NCBI RefSeq assembly: GCF_026344035.1
Contig: NZ_JAPKND010000006.1
Location: 150,739-214,738 of the forward strand
DNA from: Alcaligenes endophyticus
Lineage (GTDB): Bacteria > Pseudomonadota > Gammaproteobacteria > Burkholderiales > Burkholderiaceae_B
DNA: 64,000 nt
Direction: 5' to 3'
The notes under the pieces are model-generated. The model was not told where the DNA came from. It searched no databases and saw only the letters and a list, made by a program, of their open reading frames with translations. Shown piece after piece: positions 19,256-27,703 of this stretch. Position numbers and translations under genes: made by a program. The number at the start of each line of letters is the position of its first letter. Positions within the stretch are counted from its first letter, which is position 1.

Positions 19256-20584
19256 ATGAATAGCCAAACGGAAAGTCTGACCCCTACTTTGGATGAGCCG
19301 ATAGCCGTACCGGAACCTTCTCGCTGGGCGCAGCTTTGGAGCAATTTGCACTACGTGCTAAAGCGCCTCATCGCTAAAGACTTAATGAAAGTAGCGTCCA
19401 GTTTAACCTACACCACCATACTTGCTTTGGTTCCTTTACTGACGGTAGTGTTAGCTTTGTTTACGGCCTTTCCACTGTTCAATGAATTTCAAGGAGCTCT
19501 AGAAGATTTCCTGACGCGCAGCCTGATGCCGGAAAATGTCTCGGACAATATCATGATGTATCTAAACCAGTTTGCCGCCAAGGCTTCTAGCCTTACGGCC
19601 ATCGGTAGCCTGTTTCTGATTGTGACCTCTATCATGCTGATCATGACGATAGACCAAACCTTCAACGATATTTGGCAAGTCCATCAGCAGCGTCCACTGA
19701 CCCAGCGCCTTCTGGTGTACTGGGCCATTATTTCGCTAGGGCCTATTTTTACAGGCGCCAGCTTATGGGCAAGCTCAGTTCTAGCCAGCTCTTCATTGGG
19801 GTACATCAACGCCCTGTCAGGCCCGGTCAATCTACTTCTCACTTATTTGCCATTTCTGTTTAGTTTAATCGGCTTTACCGCCTTATTTCTATTTGTTCCT
19901 AATCGAAAAATTTGGTGGCGCGATGCGTTCATGGGAGCTTTATTTACGGCGCTCGCCTTAGAACTAATGCGTGCCGGATTCGCCTTTTATCTCACCCGCT
20001 TTCCTACCTACACCATAATTTACGGAGCTTTTGCAACCCTGCCCATTTTTTTACTGTGGATCTATATCTCTTGGATGATTGTATTACTCGGAGCCTCTAT
20101 TGCCGCCTTATTACCCGAGCTCCGTCATCGACATTGGATGGATAGAAATGTGCCTGGCATAGATTTCGCAGATGCCATCAATCTTCTCTACACGCTTTGG
20201 CTACGTCAACGTGCAGGCCAGACAGGAATGAGCTTACTAGACTTGAGTTACGCCCTAGAGCGCGACGCCGACGAGCTCATCACGGTGCTAGAGCAACTGA
20301 AACAAATGGGGTGGGTTGCCAATACCGAGCAAAACAAAACAGAATCTTGGGTACTCTGTAGCGACTTACGCCAAGTTCGCATAAATCAAGTACTTGATGT
20401 ATTTTTACTGAACCGCTCGCTAATCAGCGCAGGTCCGGTAAAATACCTTATCGATTATTTATCTAACGCGCTGGAAGATGGGGTCACGCATCTTGAGGCT
20501 TTATTTAATCAGCCCGAATTGCTAGCAGCACGTCAAGCACTACCGCCGCAAGATGGTAGTGCCAACGCCCTTTCTTCCACTTGA
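19256..20584 (+). CDS. YihY/BrkB-family inner membrane protein
   Basis: A 442-residue YihY (formerly 'RNase BN') family membrane protein. About six helices occupy residues 30-290, with VASSLTYTTILALVPLLTVVLALFTAFP, the family core PFLFSLIGFTALFLFVPNRKIWWRDAFMGAL and YGAFATLPIFLLWIYISWMIVLLGA. The C-terminal 140 residues form a soluble region with a winged-helix look. The old RNase assignment belongs to a different protein; the function remains open. A CBS-domain gene follows 30 bases later. Confidence 0.9.
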   Translation: MNSQTESLTPTLDEPIAVPEPSRWAQLWSNLHYVLKRLIAKDLMKVASSLTYTTILALVPLLTVVLALFTAFPLFNEFQGALEDFLTRSLMPENVSDNIMMYLNQFAAKASSLTAIGSLFLIVTSIMLIMTIDQTFNDIWQVHQQRPLTQRLLVYWAIISLGPIFTGASLWASSVLASSSLGYINALSGPVNLLLTYLPFLFSLIGFTALFLFVPNRKIWWRDAFMGALFTALALELMRAGFAFYLTRFPTYTIIYGAFATLPIFLLWIYISWMIVLLGASIAALLPELRHRHWMDRNVPGIDFADAINLLYTLWLRQRAGQTGMSLLDLSYALERDADELITVLEQLKQMGWVANTEQNKTESWVLCSDLRQVRINQVLDVFLLNRSLISAGPVKYLIDYLSNALEDGVTHLEALFNQPELLAARQALPPQDGSANALSST

Positions 20585-20614
20585 ACCGCCGCTATAGCAG
20601 CCAGGAGTATAAAA

Positions 20615-21070
20615 ATGCTAAAGGTCAGTGAAATTCTGCGTGTAAAAGGGGACACTCTCTATACCGGCACACCTGACATGACCGTTGCGAATGCCGTAAA
20701 AAGCATGAGCGAACTTGATATCGGGTCTTTAGTCATCATGGAGCATGGCCAACTTGTAGGCATGCTCACTTTCCGCGAGCTCATTCGCCATTGGGATGCT
20801 CACCCAGAGCAAGGCAACAGCTATACCGTGCGCAGCATTATGGATGACGCCCCCGTCAGCGTCACCCCTAACACCAGCGCTGACGAAGTACAACGGCTCA
20901 TGCTAGATAAGCACGCACGTTACATACCCGTTATGGATGGCCCGTTGCTGTTAGGCGTGATCTCTTTTTATGACATGGCCCGCGCCATCGTCAATGCACA
21001 AGAGTTCGAAAACAAAATGCTGAAAGCCTACATTCGCGACTGGCCTAACGACGGTACAACCACTGACTAA
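20615..21070 (+). CDS. Tandem CBS-domain protein
   Basis: 151 residues that are almost entirely a CBS pair (residues about 8-62 and 75-130), with the typical VANAVKSMSELDIGSLVIME and RYIPVMDGPLLLGVISFYDMARAIV. Stand-alone CBS proteins bind adenosine nucleotides and act as sensors; a partner is not evident. An AGGAG ribosome binding site precedes the ATG. It is probably co-transcribed with the YihY-family gene. Confidence 0.9.
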   Translation: MLKVSEILRVKGDTLYTGTPDMTVANAVKSMSELDIGSLVIMEHGQLVGMLTFRELIRHWDAHPEQGNSYTVRSIMDDAPVSVTPNTSADEVQRLMLDKHARYIPVMDGPLLLGVISFYDMARAIVNAQEFENKMLKAYIRDWPNDGTTTD

Positions 21071-21089
21071 ACACCTTGCTTAGTCAGTG
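21061..21089. terminator. 10-bp hairpin between convergent CBS and dusA genes
   Basis: CACTGACTAA at 21061-21070 and its exact complement at 21080-21089 flank a 9-base loop and overlap the CBS stop codon. There is no T tract, so the hairpin may protect transcript ends rather than act as an efficient terminator. Confidence 0.4.
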
Positions 21090-21098
21090 GGCGCAAGC

Positions 21099-22106
21099 CT
21101 AGGGGTTAAGTTTCTGTAACTCAGCCCATGCCTGCAACAAGATATCGGCGCTGTTTGTCTTGTAGTTAGCCGGATCCGATAAGGTGCGACGCCACTGGCG
21201 AGCACCTTTTTTACCATGTGGCCAACCCATCATGCTTTTCAAGACCAGCCTTAGGTTCTGACCCACCTGCATTTGCTCAATCGCATAACGGTGCATATGC
21301 GCCACGATGTCTTGCTCACTCAGCAAGTTGTGCTCAGGCCATAAACGCCTATGAATATCAGCTAAGACTTGTGGCGTGTGCCAGGCTGCTCGGCCTAACA
21401 TTACCCCATCATGCTGCTCACAAAGCGCTAGGGCCTGCTCTGCGTCAGCAATTCCCCCGTTCAATACAAAAAGCGCATCGGGGAAGTCTTGCTGCAACTG
21501 CGCTGCCCAATCGTAACGCAGCGGTGGAATTTCGCGGTTTTCCTTAGGCGATAATCCCTTTAAAACAGCGTTGCGGGCATGCACAATAAACACTCGACAG
21601 CCTAAGCGATACGCGGCACCCACAAAGTCCTGCACAAACTGATATGAATCAGAATAATCCAAGCCAAGGCGATGTTTAACCGTCACGGGCACCTGCACAG
21701 CATCTTGCATCGCGTTCAAGCAATCGGCCACCAGTTGTGGCTCGGCCATTAAGCAAGCGCCAAAGGCCCCCTTTTGCACTCGCTCCGAAGGGCAGCCACA
21801 ATTTAAATTAATTTCGCTGTATCCCCACTGTTCTCCAATTTTAGCGGCTTGCACCAAATCGTGCCGCTCACTGCCCCCTAGCTGTAAAGCCACGGGCTGC
21901 TCTGCAGCATCGAAATCCAAATGCCGCGCAGCATCACCATGCAAAATAGCACCAGTACTGATCATTTCCGTGTAAAGCAGTGCTTTAGGTGCCAGCAAAC
22001 GATGAAAATAGCGGCAATGACGGTCCGTTACATCAATCATTGGCGCCACACTAAGACGCCAAAACTCTGGATTCGGATAGCCTTGAGGCAAAGTAAGAAT
22101 ACGCAT
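21099..22106 (-). CDS. dusA: tRNA-dihydrouridine(20/20a) synthase
   Basis: A 335-residue DusA flavoenzyme that reduces uridines 20/20a in the tRNA D-loop. Motifs: SVAPMIDVTDRHCRYFHR, YTEMISTGAIL, the catalytic cysteine in INLNCGCPSERVQKGAFGACLM, and VKHRLGLDYSDSY. I take the ATG at 22106; a TTG nine bases upstream is in frame but unlikely. Convergent with the CBS gene and divergent from thrB. Although dusA is a known prophage attachment gene in other genomes, no integrase lies next to it here. Confidence 0.95.
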   Translation of the reverse strand: MRILTLPQGYPNPEFWRLSVAPMIDVTDRHCRYFHRLLAPKALLYTEMISTGAILHGDAARHLDFDAAEQPVALQLGGSERHDLVQAAKIGEQWGYSEINLNCGCPSERVQKGAFGACLMAEPQLVADCLNAMQDAVQVPVTVKHRLGLDYSDSYQFVQDFVGAAYRLGCRVFIVHARNAVLKGLSPKENREIPPLRYDWAAQLQQDFPDALFVLNGGIADAEQALALCEQHDGVMLGRAAWHTPQVLADIHRRLWPEHNLLSEQDIVAHMHRYAIEQMQVGQNLRLVLKSMMGWPHGKKGARQWRRTLSDPANYKTNSADILLQAWAELQKLNP

Positions 22107-22309
22107 GAAACCCAAGCCTGAGCACAGGCAATAAAATTATGAGGCCTAAGCCCTTATTTTATAAGTTTACCCGCACAGTTTCAGCCTATCTATGCCTATT
22201 TCCAGTCGGCATGCCGACAAAGTATCAAGGACTGGTCTAAAATCAACCCTTTATGTGGCTCACTCCGCTCTATTTTTAGCGGTCTACTACCTACTTATTG
22301 ATAACAAGC

Positions 22310-23278
22310 ATGGCTGTATTTACCCCTGTCAGTGATGATGATGCCCGACAACTCCTAAAACAATATAACTTAGGCGAACTTGTTTCTTTGCGTGGAATTA
22401 GTGCTGGTATTGAAAACACCAACTACTTTCTCAACACCACTCAGGGCGAGTACATACTCACACTGTTCGAGGTACTCACGCACGAGCAACTGCCTTTTTA
22501 TATTGAACTCATGCACCATTTAGCCAGTGCGGGGCAATTGGTCCCTGAACCTCAAACGGGCTTAAATGGTCAACGCATCACTACCTTACACAATAAACCG
22601 TGCTCAATTGTGACCAAACTAGAGGGCGGCTACGAGCCCGAGCCTAGCAGCGAACACTGCCGCCAGGCAGCTACGGCGATGGCCCGCATGCACCTAGCTG
22701 CACAAGACTTCCCCATTCGTCAAGACAATCTGCGAGGCTTATCTTGGTGGCAATCAAACGCACCAAAGGTACTCCCTTTTCTGAGCCCCGAACAGGCCGA
22801 TCTTTTACAATCGGTGCTCTCCGAGCAAAGCAACTACGCACAAACCGAGCAGTACTTGTCACTACCACGCGGCCCTTCACACTGTGATCTATTCCGCGAT
22901 AATGTGCTGTTTGCTGGCACGCATGAGAACCCTCAACTCGGCGGTTTCATCGATTTTTACTTTGCTGGCTGTGACACATGGATTTTCGACATCGCGGTCG
23001 GCGTTAATGATTGGTGCATCGATAGGCTAACAGGAGCTCTACAGATCGAAAAAGCTCAGGCTTGGCTCAGCGCCTACGCTCAAGTTCGCCCCTATACCGA
23101 TGCTGAGCGTGCAGCATGGCCAATTATCATACAAGCTGCGGCATTGCGCTTTTGGATTTCCCGCCTCTATGACTTCCACCTGCCCCGCCCAGCGCAAACA
23201 CTAAAACCTCACGATCCTCGCCACTTTGAGCGTGTTTTACAGCAGCGCCGTCAGTTCGGTGTACCTGCTCTGCCTTAG
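22310..23278 (+). CDS. thrB: Homoserine kinase, APH-fold type
   Basis: A 322-residue homoserine kinase of the aminoglycoside-phosphotransferase fold, as found in Pseudomonas and Burkholderiales, not of the GHMP fold of E. coli. The catalytic loop is GPSHCDLFRDNVLF and the following metal-binding GGFIDFYFAGCDTWIFDIAV. The N-terminal NTNYFLNTTQGEYILTLFE forms the nucleotide-binding strand. ATG at 22310 chosen for the family N-terminus (MAVFTPVSDDD). It makes O-phosphohomoserine for threonine synthesis. The membrane protein gene 24 bases downstream is probably in the same operon. Confidence 0.93.
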   Translation: MAVFTPVSDDDARQLLKQYNLGELVSLRGISAGIENTNYFLNTTQGEYILTLFEVLTHEQLPFYIELMHHLASAGQLVPEPQTGLNGQRITTLHNKPCSIVTKLEGGYEPEPSSEHCRQAATAMARMHLAAQDFPIRQDNLRGLSWWQSNAPKVLPFLSPEQADLLQSVLSEQSNYAQTEQYLSLPRGPSHCDLFRDNVLFAGTHENPQLGGFIDFYFAGCDTWIFDIAVGVNDWCIDRLTGALQIEKAQAWLSAYAQVRPYTDAERAAWPIIIQAAALRFWISRLYDFHLPRPAQTLKPHDPRHFERVLQQRRQFGVPALP

Positions 23279-23301
23279 ATCCAACTCTTATCTGATCTCC
23301 T

Positions 23302-24078
23302 ATGCAAGCTCATTCGCTTCCCCCCACTTATGGTTTTTATTGGATACAAGGTGGGTGGCGCTTATTTAAAGCGCAACCGCTCGCCTTGCTATTTTGGAGT
23401 TTAGCTACCCATATTTTGTTGCAAATCAGCTTTATACTGCCTTTATTAGGCCAGGCAGCAGTACTCGTGCTAACCCCAAGCATGACATTTATAGTGCTCA
23501 ATGCCAGTTGGCGTATTGAGCAACAACACACCATGCGTTTGGGCGATTGGTTGCAACCGGTCAAGCCCGCTAATACGCGCACACAGTTAGTCCGATTGGG
23601 CTTCTTGTATATGCTCTGTAGCCTAATCATCGCTTTTGTTGCCATCACCCCGTTTATGGATGACATCATGCAGGCGGTAGATCATCAGGGCCAAGTGGAA
23701 TTTACCGCTTTGCTTCAAGCCATGCAAAAACCCATGACGCTGTTCACAGTGCTGTATGTATTACTGTCCGGTTTGTTTTGGCACACTCCCGCTCTAGTAG
23801 GCTGGCATCACATCCCCATTAAACAAGCTCTGTTTTTTTCCATGGTTGCCTGTTGGCGTAATAAATGGGGCTTTTTACTCTACGGAGCTTTTTGGTTTGG
23901 CCTGATTTTTGCCACCAAACAGTTAACGAGCGTACTGTTAAGTAGCGGCATGCAATCGGCCACCGTGCAGTTTATTCTCACCCCCATCAATATGATTTTG
24001 ATGGCCGTACTGTACGCCAGCTTTTATCCCGCCTATTTAACTATTTTTGGCGTACGCCCCCCTGAAGCTCGCGCATAA
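23302..24078 (+). CDS. BPSS1780-family membrane protein
   Basis: A 258-residue membrane protein with six or so predicted helices. The N-terminal pattern (YGFYWIQGGWRLFKAQPLALLFWSLATHILLQ, split into a Trp-rich start and first helix) and the C-terminal ASFYPAYLTIFG match a family annotated as BPSS1780-like in Burkholderiales, often next to thrB; function unknown. The 3' end overlaps the convergent DUF192 gene by 38 bases. Confidence 0.8.
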   Translation: MQAHSLPPTYGFYWIQGGWRLFKAQPLALLFWSLATHILLQISFILPLLGQAAVLVLTPSMTFIVLNASWRIEQQHTMRLGDWLQPVKPANTRTQLVRLGFLYMLCSLIIAFVAITPFMDDIMQAVDHQGQVEFTALLQAMQKPMTLFTVLYVLLSGLFWHTPALVGWHHIPIKQALFFSMVACWRNKWGFLLYGAFWFGLIFATKQLTSVLLSSGMQSATVQFILTPINMILMAVLYASFYPAYLTIFGVRPPEARA

Positions 24079-24358
24079 GCAAACGCCAAGCCTGCAGGCC
24101 CTGCCCTGCAGGGGCTTCTAGCACTGCCCATGCCTGCCTGCATGTGCGTATCCTGTTTTTGGGCGTATTGGGGCAATAGCGCAGTATCGCTCCGTACTTA
24201 TCAATAAACACCACATCAATATGCGCCTGCATGGTGTAAGTGTGAATCGTGCGACACGGTTTTAACAGTAAGGCTATGCACGTGCGCTCTACAGGTGGAT
24301 AAGCATTCAATCCACGCCAGCGCGTCCATAAGGTATTGGCAACATGTAACGTCAGCAT
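24041..24358 (-). CDS. DUF192-family protein at the end of the tad operon
   Basis: A 105-residue DUF192 protein: LTLHVANTLWTRWRGLNAYP, the core MQAHIDVVFIDKYGAILRY and VLEAPAGQ are the family pattern. Function is unknown. Unlike most members it has no visible signal peptide. The ATG at 24358 overlaps the TAA of tadC (TAATG), so it is translationally coupled to the pilus genes; some other betaproteobacterial tad loci also carry a DUF192 gene, which suggests but does not prove a role in secretion or pilus assembly. Confidence 0.8.
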   Translation of the reverse strand: MLTLHVANTLWTRWRGLNAYPPVERTCIALLLKPCRTIHTYTMQAHIDVVFIDKYGAILRYCPNTPKNRIRTCRQAWAVLEAPAGQGLQAWRLLMRELQGGVRQK

Positions 24359-25209
24359 TAGGCTTGCCCGGTCAATAAAGGAAACAGCTGCGCCCCTAAG
24401 CCCAACAACAACACAATAAAAGTACATGGCATCAGGCATAAGCTTAAGGGCAACAGCATTTTCAACGGGGCCTGTAGGGCTTTTTGCTCACCTTGTTGCA
24501 ACAAACGCTCCCGCAACTGTGTAGCCTGAATACGCAACAAGGGCGCAAGACTAATCCCAAAGCTATCGGCCTGCTCTAGCGTCCAAGCCCATTGATGTAA
24601 GGCCTCGAGTTGCATATGCTCGGCATAGTGTTGTAAGGCCTGCTGACGTCCCATGCCCGCGCTTAAACACTCCAGCAAACGGGCCAGCATAAGCCGACTT
24701 TGTGGGCTGGGTGTTAACGCATAGATGCGCTGCAATGCCACATTAAAACCAGCCCCACTTTCTAAAGCCATCACCAGCAGATCAAAAAGGAACGGAAGTT
24801 CTCGTTGTAACTGCCGACGCTGACGTTGCCACGCACGCGATAGCCCTTGAATTCGCCACATCATCACACCAGCGCTTAACACCAACCCCAAAAACACTCC
24901 CACGCCGCCGGACTGCAAGCTTAAAGCGAGTATTAGACACGCTGCTATACACAGAACCAAACACTGCTGTAGCACTGCACTCAGAAAGCCCAAAGGGGTT
25001 TGCGTATACAGCCCTGCTCGATCTAAACGTTGCCGCCATTGGGCCTCACCACTGATCTGCAACACTATCTGCGCTACGGGCTGGCCAAAAAACCGTTCAA
25101 AAGCCCCCTTTTCAAGCCGCAAAGTGCGTGCACGAGTACGCCAACGCAAACTCAGCACCATGACACACAATAGGCATAGAACCGACGCACCGTAAAATAC
25201 TAGGCTCAT
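24358..25209 (-). CDS. tadC: Tad pilus inner-membrane protein TadC
   Basis: A 283-residue type II secretion F-domain protein: two flanking helices, the cytoplasmic F domain (ELPFLFDLLVMALESGAGFNVALQRI, ADSFGISLAPLLRIQATQLRERLLQQGE) and C-terminal helices LKMLLPLSLCLMPCTFIVLLLG. In Tad systems TadB and TadC form the platform that the ATPase TadA acts on. It overlaps tadB by 4 bases (ATGA) and the next gene by one. Confidence 0.93.
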   Translation of the reverse strand: MSLVFYGASVLCLLCVMVLSLRWRTRARTLRLEKGAFERFFGQPVAQIVLQISGEAQWRQRLDRAGLYTQTPLGFLSAVLQQCLVLCIAACLILALSLQSGGVGVFLGLVLSAGVMMWRIQGLSRAWQRQRRQLQRELPFLFDLLVMALESGAGFNVALQRIYALTPSPQSRLMLARLLECLSAGMGRQQALQHYAEHMQLEALHQWAWTLEQADSFGISLAPLLRIQATQLRERLLQQGEQKALQAPLKMLLPLSLCLMPCTFIVLLLGLGAQLFPLLTGQA

Positions 25210-26051
25210 TCTAGATCTCGCAAAATTAACACGATAAAGCGTATCCCTAGAAACAATAAAACGCCCAACAGCAGTGCGGCCCCCAGGCCTACTTCACTTA
25301 ACCAGACCGAGGTCGACGCCTGCGGATCCAGCCAATACAGCACTATCGCCAACAAGAAGGGCAATATGCACATGACCCAGGCCTGCAAACGCGCTTGAGC
25401 AGTTAAAGCACGCATGCGTAAACGCAAGTGCAAAGCCTGCCGCAAGCTAAGCGCCAACTGCTGCAGGGATTCGCCCATCCCGCCTCCTTGATGTAAGCCC
25501 AGCTCTAGGCAAGCTCGCAGCAACAACACCCCCGAGCTACGAGTGCGTTGGTGTAATACCCAAAGCGCTTCACCCATTCCCATACCCAAACGCATATGTC
25601 GCAGCATAAAACGTAGCTCTTGGCCTAAGGGCGCTGGCGCCCTGGCGCCTAATGCCTGCAATGCCAACTGCAGCCCAGTACCTGCTTGTAAAGCAGCCGC
25701 CAAAGCCTGCACAAAATCAGGAAGCTGTTGCTCGATGTGGGCATACCTTTGGCTACGCAAGCGCTGCAATAGCAAAAAAGGAGCCCCTAAAGCCAGTATC
25801 AGCATGATCGTCAACACTGTCCATGAGCCACCCATGCCAACAATAAGCACGACAAGCCCAGCAAGGCCGCTTAAGCCTAGACGCCACAGTAGCGAACTAT
25901 CGAGAAAAAAGTAGAACTCTTGCAGCGTTATTTGCCACTGTTTTAGCAAGCGGCGGTAGTACCACGCCACGCTATAACCCGTCGCACGGCCTACTAACAG
26001 CACGGCACTCAAGACAAAAAACAAACTACTCAGTAGCACCAAGACGAACAT
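25206..26051 (-). CDS. tadB: Tad pilus inner-membrane protein TadB
   Basis: A 281-residue TadB with the F-domain motif QQLPDFVQALAAALQAGTGLQLALQAL and GGGMGESLQQLALSLRQALHLRLRMRALTAQARLQAWVM (split by the linker) followed by C-terminal helices. Partner of TadC. It starts 13 bases after the FHA-ATPase stop, in one operon. Confidence 0.92.
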   Translation of the reverse strand: MFVLVLLSSLFFVLSAVLLVGRATGYSVAWYYRRLLKQWQITLQEFYFFLDSSLLWRLGLSGLAGLVVLIVGMGGSWTVLTIMLILALGAPFLLLQRLRSQRYAHIEQQLPDFVQALAAALQAGTGLQLALQALGARAPAPLGQELRFMLRHMRLGMGMGEALWVLHQRTRSSGVLLLRACLELGLHQGGGMGESLQQLALSLRQALHLRLRMRALTAQARLQAWVMCILPFLLAIVLYWLDPQASTSVWLSEVGLGAALLLGVLLFLGIRFIVLILRDLE

Positions 26052-26064
26052 GAAAGCCCCTTTT

Positions 26065-27702
26065 TTAGCTTGCCATTAAGCCCGCCCATACCGAGCGCAA
26101 ACGAGGCGACTGTGCCGCCAATTCAGAGGCTATAAAAACAGGTGAAGGCTCACTGTGGTACCGATATAAGCTTTGCGTTTGTATGCGTCCTGACTCAATT
26201 CCGCTTACCTCCACAATTTCATCGATCAAGCGTCGCCCACAGGGTAAGCGACGCAACTGAACCAAGCACTGCACGGATGCCACAATATGCTCACGCACAA
26301 CCGATAAGGGTAACTCCAAGCCTGCCATCAAGACCATGCTCTCTAAGCGACTTAAGGCGTCACGTGGACTATTCGCATGCAAGGTGCTCAACGACCCCTC
26401 ATGGCCGGTGTTCATAGCGCTGAGCATATCGAAAGCCTCGGCCCCACGACACTCACCCACAATAATGCGGTCGGGACGCATACGCAGGGCATTACGTAAT
26501 AACTCGCGTATATCGATATTTCCAGAGCCCTCACTATTGGGTGGCCTGGCCTCAAGTGCCACCAAGTTTTGATGCTGTAAGCGTAACTCCGCCGTATCCT
26601 CAATCGTGACGATGCGCTCATGCTCAGGAATCCAGGTACTTAATGCATTCAATAAGCTCGTTTTCCCTGTACCTGTACCGCCCACCAACAAACAATTAAT
26701 ACGGGCGAGCACACACTGGTGCAGAAAGGCCGCCATGTCACTAGATAAGCCACCGGACACTTGCCAGTCGGCCATACTTAAGGTGTGTTGCGGGAACTTA
26801 CGCACGGTCAAGCAGGCACCTTGTAAAGCTATCGGCGCAATCACGGCATGCACCCGTGAACCATCGCTCAAGCGCGCATCCACTAGGGGAGACTGCTCGT
26901 CCAAACGACGCCCTAAAGGCGCCACAATGCGATCCAACACCGCTCGAAACGCGTGCTCGGAGCTAAACCGCACGGAACTTCGTAGTAAACGCCCAGATTT
27001 TTCTATGTATATGCAATCAAATCGATTCACCATGATTTCACTGACCTGCCCATCGGCCAGAAGCACCTCCAGGGCACCGAGACGCAAAGCCTCGTCACAG
27101 ACTGCTTTTTGCAAATACTGTTTTTGCGCAGCGGTGTAGCTATAGTCGGCGGTTAAGATCTGCCCCATTAGCTCATAAGCCTCTTGATACAAGGCTTTAT
27201 CACTTACCTGACTAAGATCGCGCCGGGCCAAATCCAAACGCACCAATAATTCAGCGTGTAAGCGAGACAGCGCTGCCCACAGTTGCGCAGACAATTCGTC
27301 GCTTGGCTGCGCAAGATTTAGCCTAGCTTCAGGCGTAGAATCGGACTCATCCGGCTGGTGCCCCGCCGATAAAATGATCTCTTGTTCTTGCCGAGCCAAG
27401 TTAACCAGCTGAAAATCGAGAATACGTATGCGATACGGCCCAAGCTCAATGACATCACCGGCCTCAATAATTTGTTCGCTTGATACCCTAACGCCATTTA
27501 GTCGTGTGCCTAATAGACTTCCCAAATCTTGCAGATAAAGCCCTGAAGCACGGCGCAAAATTGCCGCGTGCCGACGTGCAAGCATCAAGCTACGCGGCGC
27601 CAATATAGGATGCCCGCGCCCTAACTCAAGGGGTAGCAACACGGTGTGCTGCTGCACGCCCTGCCCTGTTACGCTAACCTCAACATTTAGGCGGTCAATC
27701 AT
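26065..27702 (-). CDS. tadA: FHA domain-fused Tad ATPase (TadA/CpaF)
   Basis: About 545 residues. Residues ~20-95 are an FHA phosphothreonine-binding domain (LELGRGHPI, ARRHAAILRR, LQDLGSLLGTRLNGVRV, IEAGDVIELGPYRIRI); residues ~160-545 are a CpaF/TadA secretion ATPase with Walker A GGTGTGKTS (about 341), the Asp box TIEDTAELRL, and Walker B RIIVGECRGAEAFDML, HEGSLSTLHAN. TadA powers Flp pilus assembly. The FHA fusion is not the usual TadA make-up, and the FHA-containing or MinD-like TadZ/CpaE normally encoded just upstream is missing. ATG at 27702 chosen because it lies one base after the secretin stop. Confidence 0.92.
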   Translation of the reverse strand: MIDRLNVEVSVTGQGVQQHTVLLPLELGRGHPILAPRSLMLARRHAAILRRASGLYLQDLGSLLGTRLNGVRVSSEQIIEAGDVIELGPYRIRILDFQLVNLARQEQEIILSAGHQPDESDSTPEARLNLAQPSDELSAQLWAALSRLHAELLVRLDLARRDLSQVSDKALYQEAYELMGQILTADYSYTAAQKQYLQKAVCDEALRLGALEVLLADGQVSEIMVNRFDCIYIEKSGRLLRSSVRFSSEHAFRAVLDRIVAPLGRRLDEQSPLVDARLSDGSRVHAVIAPIALQGACLTVRKFPQHTLSMADWQVSGGLSSDMAAFLHQCVLARINCLLVGGTGTGKTSLLNALSTWIPEHERIVTIEDTAELRLQHQNLVALEARPPNSEGSGNIDIRELLRNALRMRPDRIIVGECRGAEAFDMLSAMNTGHEGSLSTLHANSPRDALSRLESMVLMAGLELPLSVVREHIVASVQCLVQLRRLPCGRRLIDEIVEVSGIESGRIQTQSLYRYHSEPSPVFIASELAAQSPRLRSVWAGLMAS

Positions 27703-27703
27703 G

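Noticed and set aside
21099..22106. dusA as the prophage attachment gene
   Set aside because: dusA is intact, 9 kb away from the integrase and has no adjacent phage gene.
26606..27139. Open frame on the plus strand opposite the FHA-CpaF gene
   Set aside because: It is antisense to a clear ATPase gene and contains no recognisable feature.
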